A stretch of 64,000 nucleotides of DNA from Delphinapterus leucas (Eukaryota > Chordata > Mammalia > Artiodactyla > Monodontidae), in NCBI RefSeq assembly GCF_002288925.2, contig NW_022098000.1:17988889-18052888 (forward strand), given 5' to 3'. Under the pieces are notes generated by a model that made no database searches, was not told the origin of the DNA, and saw only the letters and a list, made by a program, of their open reading frames with translations. Each line of letters opens with the position of its first letter. The first letter of the stretch is position 1. A program made the translations under genes and the position numbers. Positions 54,090 to 64,000 of this stretch are shown here, piece by piece.

Positions 54090-54098
54090 AAAAAGGAG

Positions 54099-54714
54099 AA
54101 GAAGGATCCAAACCCAGCTTTTTATGTCAATAAGTCAATTTTTTTTTGTCCTTCCCTGTAGCCTCATCTTTAGTCTCTTTAGAAGGGACTCTCCCCTCCA
54201 GAACATTCTTCCCCTTTATTTCTTTCATTGCCTTCCTGCTTATGTGCTGCTCCAAACATCCTTCCACCTGGGAGTAACCCGCTTGCACCTCTGCCCAGTT
54301 TTGAATACCTGAGCTCTGTTAGGTATGCTCTCTCCCATGATCTGCAAAGCATGATTACATTTTCAAAACAGAGTCCATATTTGTTAAGTGGTTAAGACAC
54401 GTGTTTTATGAGAATGTTGTTGATCCCCTACATAGAAAAATCATATTAACCATTTGGGGAAGTGGGAATTTTACCACATTTGGCCAATTTAAAACTTCCT
54501 GACAGCTTCAAACCACTCTATCACATTTACATTAACATTTTTGTTCCAGAAAGCAGAAAATGTCACACTGAGTTATTCTCATTTTATACATTCTAGGCCA
54601 TGCTTTTGTAATGAATTCCTTCTTTTAAATCTTGGCAAGCTCAGCTATGACTAGAGATTATCAATCAAATTTAAATTTCGTTTATTAAAAAATGCTATAA
54701 CTATAACGAAAGCA
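54099..54714. other. No gene or repeat recognised
   Basis: One 77-codon frame (54079-54312) starts inside the SINE and is not supported. Confidence 0.4.
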
Positions 54715-54800
54715 GGAAAATCTCCTCAGAGCTTAGTACTGTGCCTGGCATATAGTACATGATAAATAAATATTCATTAAATAAATACTTTAATGAATAA
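54715..54800 (+). mobile_element. L2 3' terminus
   Basis: AGCTTAGTACTGTGCCTGGC, ATATAGTACATGATAAATAA and a TTCATTAAATAAAT end. Confidence 0.7.
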
Positions 54801-56914
54801 TTCTGTTTTTTATTTTGCCCTTTTCCCACAAATGAATGCTTTCTGACACAACTCTGTGATATATTTGTGCATTGCAAGTTGTTGAATTATTTTATTTTTT
54901 AAAGAATGACCTCTTGGGTCAGTTTAATATCAAATCTTCAAAATTTCAAAATAATATATATGATAGAAAATAATAAGCTGTGCTATCAAGTTGATGGGGC
55001 TGTACATGGGATACTATTATTTGAACCTACCAGTTATTGACAGAGTTGGACAAATATAAGGCAAAGCCTTAACTTTTGGGGGATACCATTATGCAAGGAA
55101 TCCATAGAAGGTATCCTTTTCTTCCTGGGGGTAGGAGAAGCAATTAGAGTTACAACTGACCTAAATTGCCACACTGTCCACTTTTCACATGGGCACATCA
55201 CTTTTCTGGTCTCCCTTTTGTATGCTGTGGCTCAAATCAATAAAACCAATCTGGGTTTTTACAGGATAGAGTACCACACCTATGTCTTCTGAATGTCTCC
55301 AAGTTTGCTGGGGGAGCCACACTAAGGAGTTAAGCAAAACAGAAGTTGGAAGACCTGTACAGTCTGTGCTACAAAATTCTAAGCAAGTCTGTTTTTTAAT
55401 AAATTAGGCATAGTCAAAATACTACTGCTGTTTTTGTTTTGATAGCTCATAATCTTCTCCCAATTAGCGCTCTTTTTTGTCATCGTCCTTGTTTTCATGA
55501 TTTCAAACTTTGAATCGTTTGGGGGTTTAAGTTGCTTATTACCTGAAAGTACAGTTAGTATTACATCAAAATGTATGAGCATCCCCTCATTATAGTGAGG
55601 AGCTCGAAATGGGAGAGTTATCACGTTTTTAGTGTCAATCTACTTAACCACTCATATTTTTCTAGAAACCGTAGTCTAGAAATTGGATATGAATATTCTA
55701 GAAACTGCAGTCCAGAATTTCTGCATTCTTGATTTAAAATCTTCAATATCTAGAACACCAACCTTTGAAGTTAGCCAAGAGGGCTCGCTGATGCCCCGGT
55801 TGATTTTGTATGTTAATATACTCTATGTCTCCTTTCTTGTTGCCAGAAACAAAACAATTCTTTTAAAAAATGTTGCCTACTTGCTCAAAGACTGAAAAGG
55901 AAAATGCATTTAAGTTTCATTAACAGCATTCATGCTTCACTGCCCCAGTTCAGCTTTCTTTCCCTCATTTTGTGTATCTAGTGCCACTTTTTCACACAGT
56001 TTTGAAGACAAGACTGAGTAAAAAGAATGTGTCCCGTTTTTTGTGTCTCCAGCAAGGACTAAAAAGTGTACCACTTGACGGCCAGTCAACCATAATTTTT
56101 TTTTCCCTTCACTCTCAGTGTTCACATAACAACAAGGTGAATTTGATCCTCTAACCAAGTTTTGCCAACTGTTACTCTGTCAGGAGAAGGCTCTCTCTGA
56201 TCTCCGCCATCCTAAGAACTATTGTCATTGAGTAATTGCCATATTAAATTACATGGTAAACAGGTTATTTTTAGTTTTAGGCTATCAAGGAGACTTTGAC
56301 AAAGTGCTGTGCGTTTCCATTTGTTTTCCCGGGACCAGTGTTTTCTGCCCAGACCACCACTGTCATTTCCAATCACTGAGCTCTAAGAACTTAACCGAGA
56401 GGAGAACAGTTTCAATGTCACTTTTGCATCCAACAAGTAGCCATTAGAAATCCCTGAAAGCGCATAAACCTGCCCACAGATTCTAGGAAATAGAACATCA
56501 AATAAAACTTCTATCCAGGATCATTAAAAAAACAAACAACACAATAACAACAAAAATGAAAACAAATTAAAAAAACAAACTACAGCTCTTCATTTAATCT
56601 CCCTATTGGCAGCAGATTTGAGATTCAGTTGAACATGCCAGAAGCAGCCGGCCAGGTCTTATGACTCACAGACACATGATGCTTCTGCTGGGAGCGCGGA
56701 CAGGTGGATACAGACCTGATCTTTTCACCAACTTTGTTCTGGGATTTCAAATATATCACCCACGAGTTGGTGAGAAATGATGCCATTTGCACTATTTCAA
56801 CAGACGCTTATAGATTCAAGATCACTTTGAAAAAGGAAAGAAAATGAACATTCAAATCAAATAGGTTGTGTGGCAGCAGCTTCAGTGTGAAGGATTTACT
56901 TTTAGGGGTGATCT
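54801..56914. other. No gene; small tandem and A-rich patch
   Basis: Two kilobases without a recognised transposon. Present are a degenerate 36-bp tandem duplication (TCTAGAAACC at 55661, TCTAGAAACT at 55697) and an A-rich patch with AAC units at 56525-56582 that looks like an old tail but has no recognisable body before it. Frames of 60-83 codons only. Confidence 0.4.
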
Positions 56915-57015
56915 AGGTGAGAGTTCTCACCCTCTTTGTGCCTCCAAATCACCGGGAAGTTCCCTACAACATCCTAGTGCCTGGGCTCCAACCCTAGAGA
57001 TTCTGAATCGTTGAC
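56915..57015. mobile_element. hAT-Charlie-like fragment
   Basis: GAGAGTTCTCACCCTCTTTG, CTCCAAATCACCGGGAAGTT, GTGCCTGGGCTCCAACC and AGAGATTCTGAATC resemble the mammalian hAT non-autonomous repeats of the MER5/MER20 group. Degraded; name tentative. Confidence 0.55.
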
Positions 57016-57134
57016 TGAACAATTCCATTTCCAGAAGGGAAGCAGAAGATATTTTACTTTTTATCTTGTAAAATTTATATCCTGTTAGAATTTTCCATGT
57101 TTTATATATCTTTTATTCTTAAAAATTAACTTGA

Positions 57135-57462
57135 CAGGAATAAAGACGCAGATGTAGAGACTGGAGTTAAGGACACAGGGAAGGGGAAGGGGAAGCTGGG
57201 ATGAAGTGAGAGAGTAGCATGGACATATATACACTACCAAATGTAAAATAGATAGCTAGTGGGAAGCAGCCGCATAGCACAGGGAGATCAGCTCGGTGCT
57301 GTTTGACCACCTAGAGGGGTGGGATAGGGAGGGTGAGAGGGAGATGCAAGAGGGAGGGGATATGGGGATATATGTACATGTATAGCCGATTCACTTTGTT
57401 ATACAGCAGAAACTATCACAACAATGGAAAGCAATTATACTCCAATAAAGATGTTAAAAAAT
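57135..57462 (+). mobile_element. L1 3' end, 5' truncated, young
   Basis: GAGACTGGAGTTAAGGACAC, GATAGCTAGTGGGAAGCAGC, ATAGCACAGGGAGATCAGC, GTTATACAGCAGAAACTATC and TCCAATAAAGATGTT. The 12-bp duplication aaattaacttga (57123-57134, 57463-57474) is perfect, and the tail is short. This 3' UTR subtype (GGGAGATCAGCTCGG) is characteristic of recent cetacean/artiodactyl L1s and may be the subtype of the large L1 at 58893. Confidence 0.94.
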
Positions 57463-57639
57463 AAATTAACTTGAGAAGCATATGCCCTTAATATGGCCTT
57501 TCCTAAGTGCACCCCACTTGCTAGTGATTATAGTTCTTCTAGGTATTCAAAATACCAACCCCAAATCAAAACAGAAATCTGTGTATAGATTTTAGTGTAT
57601 TGGACCAATATTATGAAATTTTATGATAAAAAATGGATT

Positions 57640-57825
57640 GGAAACTCTGGTTCTGCCAATGCATAAATTTAGGCAAGGTCTATTACCTCTCTGAGTCTCA
57701 GATTCTTCAACTGTGAAAGGGGTACGTTAACCCTATACTTGTTTCTTGAGGTTGAGTGGAAATTAAATGATATCCACGTAAAGCAATTTTTATATAGCAG
57801 GTGTTCAATAATGGTTTGTATCCAT
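57640..57825 (-). mobile_element. MIR
   Basis: Antisense: TTCTGCCAATGCATAAATTT, AGGCAAGGTCTATTACCTCT, CTGAGTCTCAGATTCTTCAA, GGAAATTAAATGATATCCAC and CAGGTGTTCAATAATGG in order. Confidence 0.85.
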
Positions 57826-58419
57826 TATCTACCCTAACCCCCATTCCTGCCCTGACATAAGGGGTAGTTTACAGTATGTTTAATTCATTTATTCATATCA
57901 TCTTTTCATGCAAATATGCGAGTCATTCATTTACAAATGTAGAAAATATATGATCACTTCCTGAGCTGAACCCAATGGCAAACAGTAGTTATTATACAGA
58001 AATTTTTTTTGGTTAGCAGATGTTCTCTGATTCTTTTCTGAGAGCTTTTCCTTGTCACCTGCCATTTGTATACCCATCTTTCTTCATTGGTGTTTGTTTA
58101 TATATAACCACAACTTTCACAGCTTTACAAAACTCAAATGACATTTCAGAGAGAGGTGTGTTTTTAGATAGGAGACAGATGGATTCGGGGTAGGCATGAG
58201 TCTTTATTGTTGTTGACGATGGCATTTCATGCTTGCCAGGTAGATACACACTCTGGGGACTGAAATGAGACAAGGAGCCAGATAGATTATATTAATATAG
58301 TGTGTGGCCTGTGTTTGGGGCTTTACACTTTTCCATATATTTTACCTCATTGAACAAAGTTCAATAACATTGTTATTTAGCATTCTCCTGCCAGCTCTGG
58401 AGAGGGTCTTGGAGTCCCT
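57826..58419. other. No gene or repeat recognised
   Basis: Unique-looking; frames of 65-72 codons only. Confidence 0.4.
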
Positions 58420-58572
58420 TGTGGCTGGACCAGCAACATCAGCATCACCTGGAAACTTGTTAGAAATCCAGAATCTCAGCTGCCCCCTCCCCAACTACTG
58501 AATCAGAATCTGCATCTTCACTAACACCCCTATGTGATTTGGGTGTACAGTACAGTTTGAGAAGCTCTGACC
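58420..58572 (+). mobile_element. MER5A-like hAT element
   Basis: Ancient non-autonomous hAT-Charlie DNA transposon: CTGGACCAGCAACATCAGCA, TCACCTGGAAACTTGTTAGA, ACTACTGAATCAGAATCTGC and GTTTGAGAAGCTCTGAC at the end. Confidence 0.82.
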
Positions 58573-58892
58573 TAGGGAACACGTAAGTCTTTAACTCATC
58601 AGTTGCCTAGGACACCTGTCTGTCTCTCTCGAGATGTCTCAATTTAATTGAGATGGTAGTCAAGACCACAACTTTCAGAATAGGTTTACTACATCTTCTT
58701 GGTGGTGTACCATGTTAGTTACCTAGCAGCTGATTCTCAGTTGAAAAAGTAGGGTTGAATCATAGACTGAATTCTACTTGGCAAGGATACCTCAAGGACC
58801 TATGTAGAAAACTCTGTACTTGCACTTTTCTATTACAGAATTACAGGGATAGTTAAAATACTAGCAGTAGTTAAAATAATCAGAAGTACAGG
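58573..58892. other. No gene or repeat recognised
   Basis: AT-rich flank of the large L1. The sequence TTAAAATACTAGCAGTAGTTAAAATA just before the L1 holds a short direct repeat; the L1 5' target duplication should lie here but its partner is beyond the window. Confidence 0.4.
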
Positions 58893-58969
58893 GCAGACAG
58901 CAGAAGCAAGAAGAACTACAATCCTGCAGCCTGTGGAACAAACACCACTTTCACAGAAAGATAGACAAG

Positions 58970-60195
58970 ATGAAAAGGCAGAGGGCTACGTACCAGATGA
59001 AGGAACAAGATAAAACCCCAGAAAAACAACTAAATGAAGTGGAGATAGGCAACCTTCCACAAAAAGAATTCAGAATAATGATAGTGAAGATGATCCAGGA
59101 CCTCAGAAAAAGAATGGAGGCAAAGATCGAGAATATGCAAGAAATGTTTAACAAAGACCTAGAAGAATTAAAGAACAAACAAACAGATGAACAATACAAT
59201 TACTGAAGTGAAAATTACACTAGGAGAAATCAATAGCAGAATAGCTGAGGCAGAAGAACGGATAAGTGGCCTGGAAGACAGAATGGTGGAATTCACTGCT
59301 GCAGAACACAATAAAGAAAAAAGATTGAAAAGAAATGAAGACAGCCTAAGAGACCTCTGAGACGACATTAAACTCAACAACATTCACATTATAGGGGTCC
59401 CAGAAGGAGAAGAGAGAGAGAAAGAACCCGAGAAAAAATTTGAAGAGATTATAGTTGAAAACTTCCCTAATATGGGAAAGGAAATAGCCACCCAAGTCCA
59501 GGAGGTGCAGAGAGTCCTATACAGGATAAACCCAAGGAGAAACATGCCGAGACAATAGTAATCAAATTGGCAAAAATTAAAGACAAAGAAAACTTATTGA
59601 AAGTAGCAAGGGAAAAATGACAAATAACATACAAGGGAACTCCCATAAGGTTAACAGCTGATTTCTCAGCAGAAACTCTACAAGCCAGAAGGGAGTGGCA
59701 TGATATACTTAAAGTGATGAAAGGGAAGAACCTACAACCAAGATTGCTCTACCCAGCAAAGATCTCATTCAGATTCGATGGAGAAATCAAAAGCTTTACA
59801 GACAAGCAAAAGCTAAGAGAATTCAGCACCACCAAACCAGCTATACAACAAANNNNNNNNNNNNNNNNNNNNNNNNNNNNNNNNNNNNNNNNNNNNNNNN
59901 NNNNNNNNNNNNNNNNNNNNNNNNNNNNNNNNNNNNNNNNNNNNNNNNNNNNAACAAGGGAACTCCCATAAGGTTAACAGCTGATTTCTCAGCAGAAACT
60001 CTACAAGCCAGAAGGGAGTGGCATGATATACTTAAAGTGATGAAAGGGAAGAACCTACAACCAAGATTGCTCTACCCAGCAAAGATCTCATTCAGATTCG
60101 ATGGAGAAATCAAAAGCTTTACAGACAAGCAAAAGCTAAGAGAATTCAGCACCACCAAACCAGCTATACAACAAATGGTAAAGGAACTTCTCTAA
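58970..60195 (+). pseudogene. L1 ORF1, decayed and mis-assembled
   Basis: ORF1p is the RNA-binding chaperone of L1. The N-terminal start (MKRQRATYQMKEQ) opens a 78-codon frame with coiled-coil heptads (MEAKIENMQEMFNKDLEEL). A frameshift near 59190 and a TGG-to-TGA type stop near 59358 break it. The RNA-binding middle (HIIGVPEGEE) and the C-terminal domain (LQPRLLYPAKISFRFDGEIK, ending MVKELL-stop at about 60195) are present in other frames. The last-domain sequence occurs twice, either side of 100 N; only one copy is likely real. Confidence 0.88.
59853..59952. other. Assembly gap, 100 N
   Basis: Exactly 100 N inside L1 ORF1. The 222 bases before it (59631-59852) are identical to 59954-60175 after it, offset 323. 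Confidence 0.99.
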
Positions 60196-60253
60196 GAGGG
60201 AAACACAAGAGAAGAAAAGAACCAACAAAAACAAACCCAAAACAATTAAGAAA

Positions 60254-63200
60254 ATGGTAATAGGAACATACATATTGATAATTACCTTATATGTGAATGG
60301 ATTAAATGCTCCAACCAAAAGACACAGGCTTGCTGAATGGATACAAAAACAAGACCCATATATATGCTATCTACAAGAGACCCACTTCAGACCTAGGGAC
60401 ACACGCAGACTGAAAGTGAGGGGATGGAAAAAGATATTCCATGCAAATGGAAATCAAAAGAAAGCTGGAGTAGCAATACTCATATCAGATAAGATAGACT
60501 TTAAAATAAAGAATGTTACAAGAGACAAGGAAGGACACTACATGATGATTAAGGGATCAATCCAAGAAGAAGATATAACAATTATATATGCACCCAACAT
60601 AGGAACACCTCAATACATAAGGCAACTGCTAACAGCTATAAAAGAGGAAATCGACAGTAACACAATAATAGTGGGGGACTTCAACACCTCAATTATACCA
60701 GAGGACAGATCATCCAAAATGAAAATAAAGAAGGAAACAGAAGCTTTAAATGACACAATGGACCAGATAGATTTAATTTATATTTATAGGACATTCCATC
60801 CAAAAACAGCAGATTACACTTTCTTCTCAAGTGCGCACGGAACATTCTCCAGGATACATCACATCATGGGTCACAAATCAAGCCTCAGTAAATTTAAGAA
60901 AATTGAAATCACATCAAGCATCTTTTCTGACCACAACGTTATGAAATTAGAAATGAATTACAGGGAAAACATTTAAAAAACACAAACACATGGAGGCCAA
61001 ACAATACATTACTAAATAACCAACAGATCACTGAAGAAATCAAAGAGGAAATCAAAAAATACCTAGAGACAAATGACAATGAATACACGATGATCCAAAA
61101 CCTATGGGATGCAGCAAAAGCAGTTCTAAGAGGGAAGTTTGTAGCGATACAAGCCTACCTCAAGGAACAAGAAACATCTCTAATAAACAATCTAACGTTA
61201 CACCTAAAGGAACTAGAGAAAGAAGAACAAACAAAACCCAAAGTTAGCAGAAGGAAAGAAACCATAAAGATCAGAGCAGAAATAAATGAAATAGAAACAA
61301 AGAAAACAATAGCAAAGATCAATAAAACTAAAAGCTGGTTCTATGAGAAGTTAAACAAAATTGATAAACTATTAGCCAGACTCATCAGTAAAAAGAGGGA
61401 GAGGACTCAAATCAATAAAATTAGAAATGAAAAAGGAGAACAACAGACACCGCAGAAATACAAAGCATCCTAAGAGACTACTACAAGCAACTCTATGCCA
61501 ATAAAATGGACAACCTGGAAGAAATGAACAAATTCTTAGAAAGGTATAACCTTCCAAGACGGAACCAGGAAGAAATAAGATATATGAACAGACCAATCAC
61601 AAGTAATGAAATTGAAACTGTGATTAAAAATCTTCCAACAAACAAAGTCCAGGACCAGACGGCTTCACAGGTGAATTCTATCAAACATTTAGAGAAGAGC
61701 TAACACCCATCCTTCTCAAACTCTTCCAAAAAATTTCAGAGGAAGGAACACTCCCAAACTCATTCTATGAGGCCACCATCACCCTGATACCAAAACCAGA
61801 CAAAGATACTACAAAAAAAGAAAATTACAGACCAATATCACTAATGAATATAGATGCAAAAATCCTCAACAAAATACTAGCAGACAGAATCCAACAACAC
61901 ATTAAAAGGATCATACACCATGATCAAGTGGGATTTATCCCAGGGATGCAAGGATTCTTCAATATGCACAAATCAATCAATGTGATACAGCATATTAACA
62001 AATTGAAGAATAAAAACCACATGATCATCTCTATAGATGCAGAAAAAGCTATTGACAGAATTTAGCACCAATTTATGATAAAAACTCTCCAGAAAGTGGG
62101 CAGAGAGGGAACCTACCTCAACATAATAAAGGCCATATATGACAAACCCACAGCAATCATCATTCTCAATGGTGAAAAACTGAAAGCATTTCCTCTAAGA
62201 TCAGGAACAAGACAAGGATGTCCACTCTCACCACTATTATTCAACATAGTTTTGAAGTCCTAGCCACAGCAATCAGAGAAGAAAAAGAAATAAAAGTAAT
62301 ACAATTTGGAAAAAAAAAAGAAGTAAAACTGTCACTGTTTGCAGATGACATGACACTATATGTAGAGAATCCTAAAGATGCCACCAGAAAACTACTAGAG
62401 CTAATCAATGAATCTGATAAAGTTGCAGGATACAAAATCAATGCACAGAAATCTCTTGCATTCCTATACACTAATGATGAAAAATCTGAAAGAGAAATTA
62501 AGGAAACACTCCCATTTACCATTGCAACAAAAAGAATAAAATACCTAGGAATAAATCTACCTAGGGAGACAAAAGACCTGTATGCAGAAAATTATAAGAC
62601 ACTGATGAAAGAAATTAAAGATGATACCAACAGATGGAGAGATATACTATGTTCTTGGATTGGAAGAATCAATATTGTGAAAATGACTCTACTACCCAAA
62701 GCAATCTACAGATTCAATGTAATCCCTATCTAATTACCAATGGCATTTTTTACAGAACTAAAACAAAAAATCTTAAAATTTGTATGGAGACACAAAAGAC
62801 CCTGAATAGCCAAAGCAGTCTTGAGGGAAAAAAACGGAGCTGGAGGAATCAGACTCCCTGACTTCAGACTATACTACAAAGCTACAGTAATCAAGACAAT
62901 ATGGTACTGGCACAAAAACAGAAACATAGATCAGTGGAACAAGATAGAAAGCCCAGAGATAAACCCACGTACCTATGGTCAACTAATCTATGACAATGGA
63001 GGCAAGGATATACAATGGCGAAAAGACCATCTCTTCAATAAGTGATGCTGGGAAAAGTGGAAAGTTACATGTAAAAGAATGAAATTAGAACACTCCCTAA
63101 CACCATACACAAAAATAAACTCAAAATGGATTAGAGACCTAAATGTAAGACTGGACACTGTAAAACTCTTAGAGGAAAACATAGGAAGGACACTCTTTGA

Positions 63201-64000
63201 CATAAATCACAGCAACATCTTTTTTGATCCACCTCCTAGAGTAATGGAAATAAAAACAAAAATAAACAAATGGGACCTAATGGAACTTCAAAGCTTTTGC
63301 ACAGCAAAGGAAACCATAAACAAGACGAAAGGACAACCCTCAAAATGGGAGAAAATATTTGCAAATGAATCAACGGACAAAGGATTAATCTCTAAAATAT
63401 ATAAACATCTCATGCAGCTCAATATTAAAAAAACAAACAACCCAATCCAAAAATGGGCAGAAGACCTAAATAGACATTTTTCCAAAGAAGACATACAGAT
63501 GGCCGAGAAGCATATGAAAAGCTGCTCAACATCACTAATTATTAGAGAAATGCAAATCAAAACTACAGTGTGATATCACCTCACATCAGTTAGAATGGGC
63601 ATCATCAGAAAATCTACAAACAACAAATGCTGGAGAGGTTGTGGAGAAGAGGGAACCCTCTTGCACTGCTGGTAGGAATGTAAATTGATACAGCCACTAT
63701 GGAGAACAGTATGGAGGTTCCTTAGAAAACTAAAAATAGAATTACCATATGACCCAGCAATCCCACTACCGGGCATATACACAGAGAAAACCATAATTCA
63801 AAAAGATGCATGCACCCCAATGTTCATTGCAGCACTGTTTACAATAGCCAGGTCATGGAAGCAACCTAAATGCCCATTGACAGACGACTGGATAAAGAAG
63901 ATGTGGTATGTATATACAATGGAATATTACTCAGCCATAAAAAGGAACGAAATTGGGTCATTTGTAGAGACGTGGATGGATCTAGAGACTGTCATACAGA
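60254..64000 (+). pseudogene. L1 ORF2 (endonuclease and reverse transcriptase), partial
   Basis: ORF2p nicks target DNA and reverse-transcribes L1 and SINE RNA. The endonuclease domain is one uninterrupted frame of 240 codons (60254-60976) with E42 of LQETHF, D142/N144 of GDFN and H227 of SDHN. Two catalytic positions are changed: the first Asn of the usual TLNVNG is Tyr (residue 13, codon at 60290), and the usual IDHI reads IHHI (residue 202). The reverse transcriptase follows in several frames (61090-62733) with [33 protein letters not shown] and an intact FADD box at 62338-62349. Further stops occur at about 62063, 62731, 63042 and 63571. The C-terminal zinc-knuckle region reaches the window edge. 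Confidence 0.93.

Larger units (their letters stand above)
58893..64000 (+). mobile_element. Near-complete L1, runs off the window
   Basis: A LINE-1 of at least 5 kb, by far the largest element here. It begins in the last part of the 5' UTR (GCAGAAGCAAGAAGAACTAC, ACAATCCTGCAGCCTGTGG, ACAGAAAGATAGACAAGATG), so the promoter-bearing 5' UTR is truncated. ORF1, a 58-base inter-ORF spacer and ORF2 follow; the window ends inside ORF2 near its 3' end. Both ORFs carry stops and frameshifts, so it cannot move. A gap and a false duplication (59631-60175) distort ORF1. Confidence 0.95.

Overview
This window is vertebrate nuclear DNA from a mammal, almost certainly a cetacean and probably a toothed whale. 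The evidence is its repeats. I count 24 tRNA-Glu-derived SINEs of the CHR type, which cetaceans, hippos and ruminants share. Five of them are a compact form of about 200 bp that lacks a central block; this matches what is known of cetacean CHR-2 deletion subfamilies. I see none of the Bov-B LINE or Bov-tA SINE copies that a ruminant window this size should contain. Ancient mammalian repeats (MIR, L2, MER2-like, MER5A-like, HAL1/L1M) form the background. There are no bacterial, phage or plasmid features.

I cannot support any functional protein-coding gene. Every long open frame either lies inside a repeat (SINE antisense, L1 antisense, L1 ORFs) or has no recognisable family or codon structure. 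The one gene-derived sequence outside transposons is a decayed processed pseudogene of ribosomal protein L24 (minus strand, 15144-15759). The window therefore reads as intergenic or deep-intronic DNA.

Layout. 1-9.2 kb: SINEs, an L1M fragment, MIR and L2, including a MIR broken by a short copy of an L1/L2 junction that lies 1.6 kb downstream. 9.5-11.2 kb: two copies of one retroviral-type LTR in head-to-head inversion. 12-15 kb: SINEs, a SINE-tail microsatellite, an L2 ending in a GGAT repeat. 15.1-15.8 kb: RPL24 pseudogene. 16-31 kb: SINEs, L2, MIR, two more LTRs, two MER2-like DNA transposon pieces. 32-41.6 kb: L1-dense, with a strong CTCF-type motif at 32564-32577 and an assembly gap inside a SINE at 39349-39448. 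41.6-58.9 kb: mixed SINE, L2, MIR, a MaLR-type LTR split by a SINE, and the longest stretches without recognised repeats. 58.9-64 kb: a nearly complete but dead L1 on the plus strand that runs off the window.

The main caution for any user is at 59631-60175. A 222-bp sequence is present identically on both sides of a 100-N gap. This looks like an unmerged contig overlap, not biology. No undescribed system is evident. The most informative signals are this assembly artefact, the templated insertion, the inverted LTR pair, the candidate CTCF site and the paired E-box repeat.
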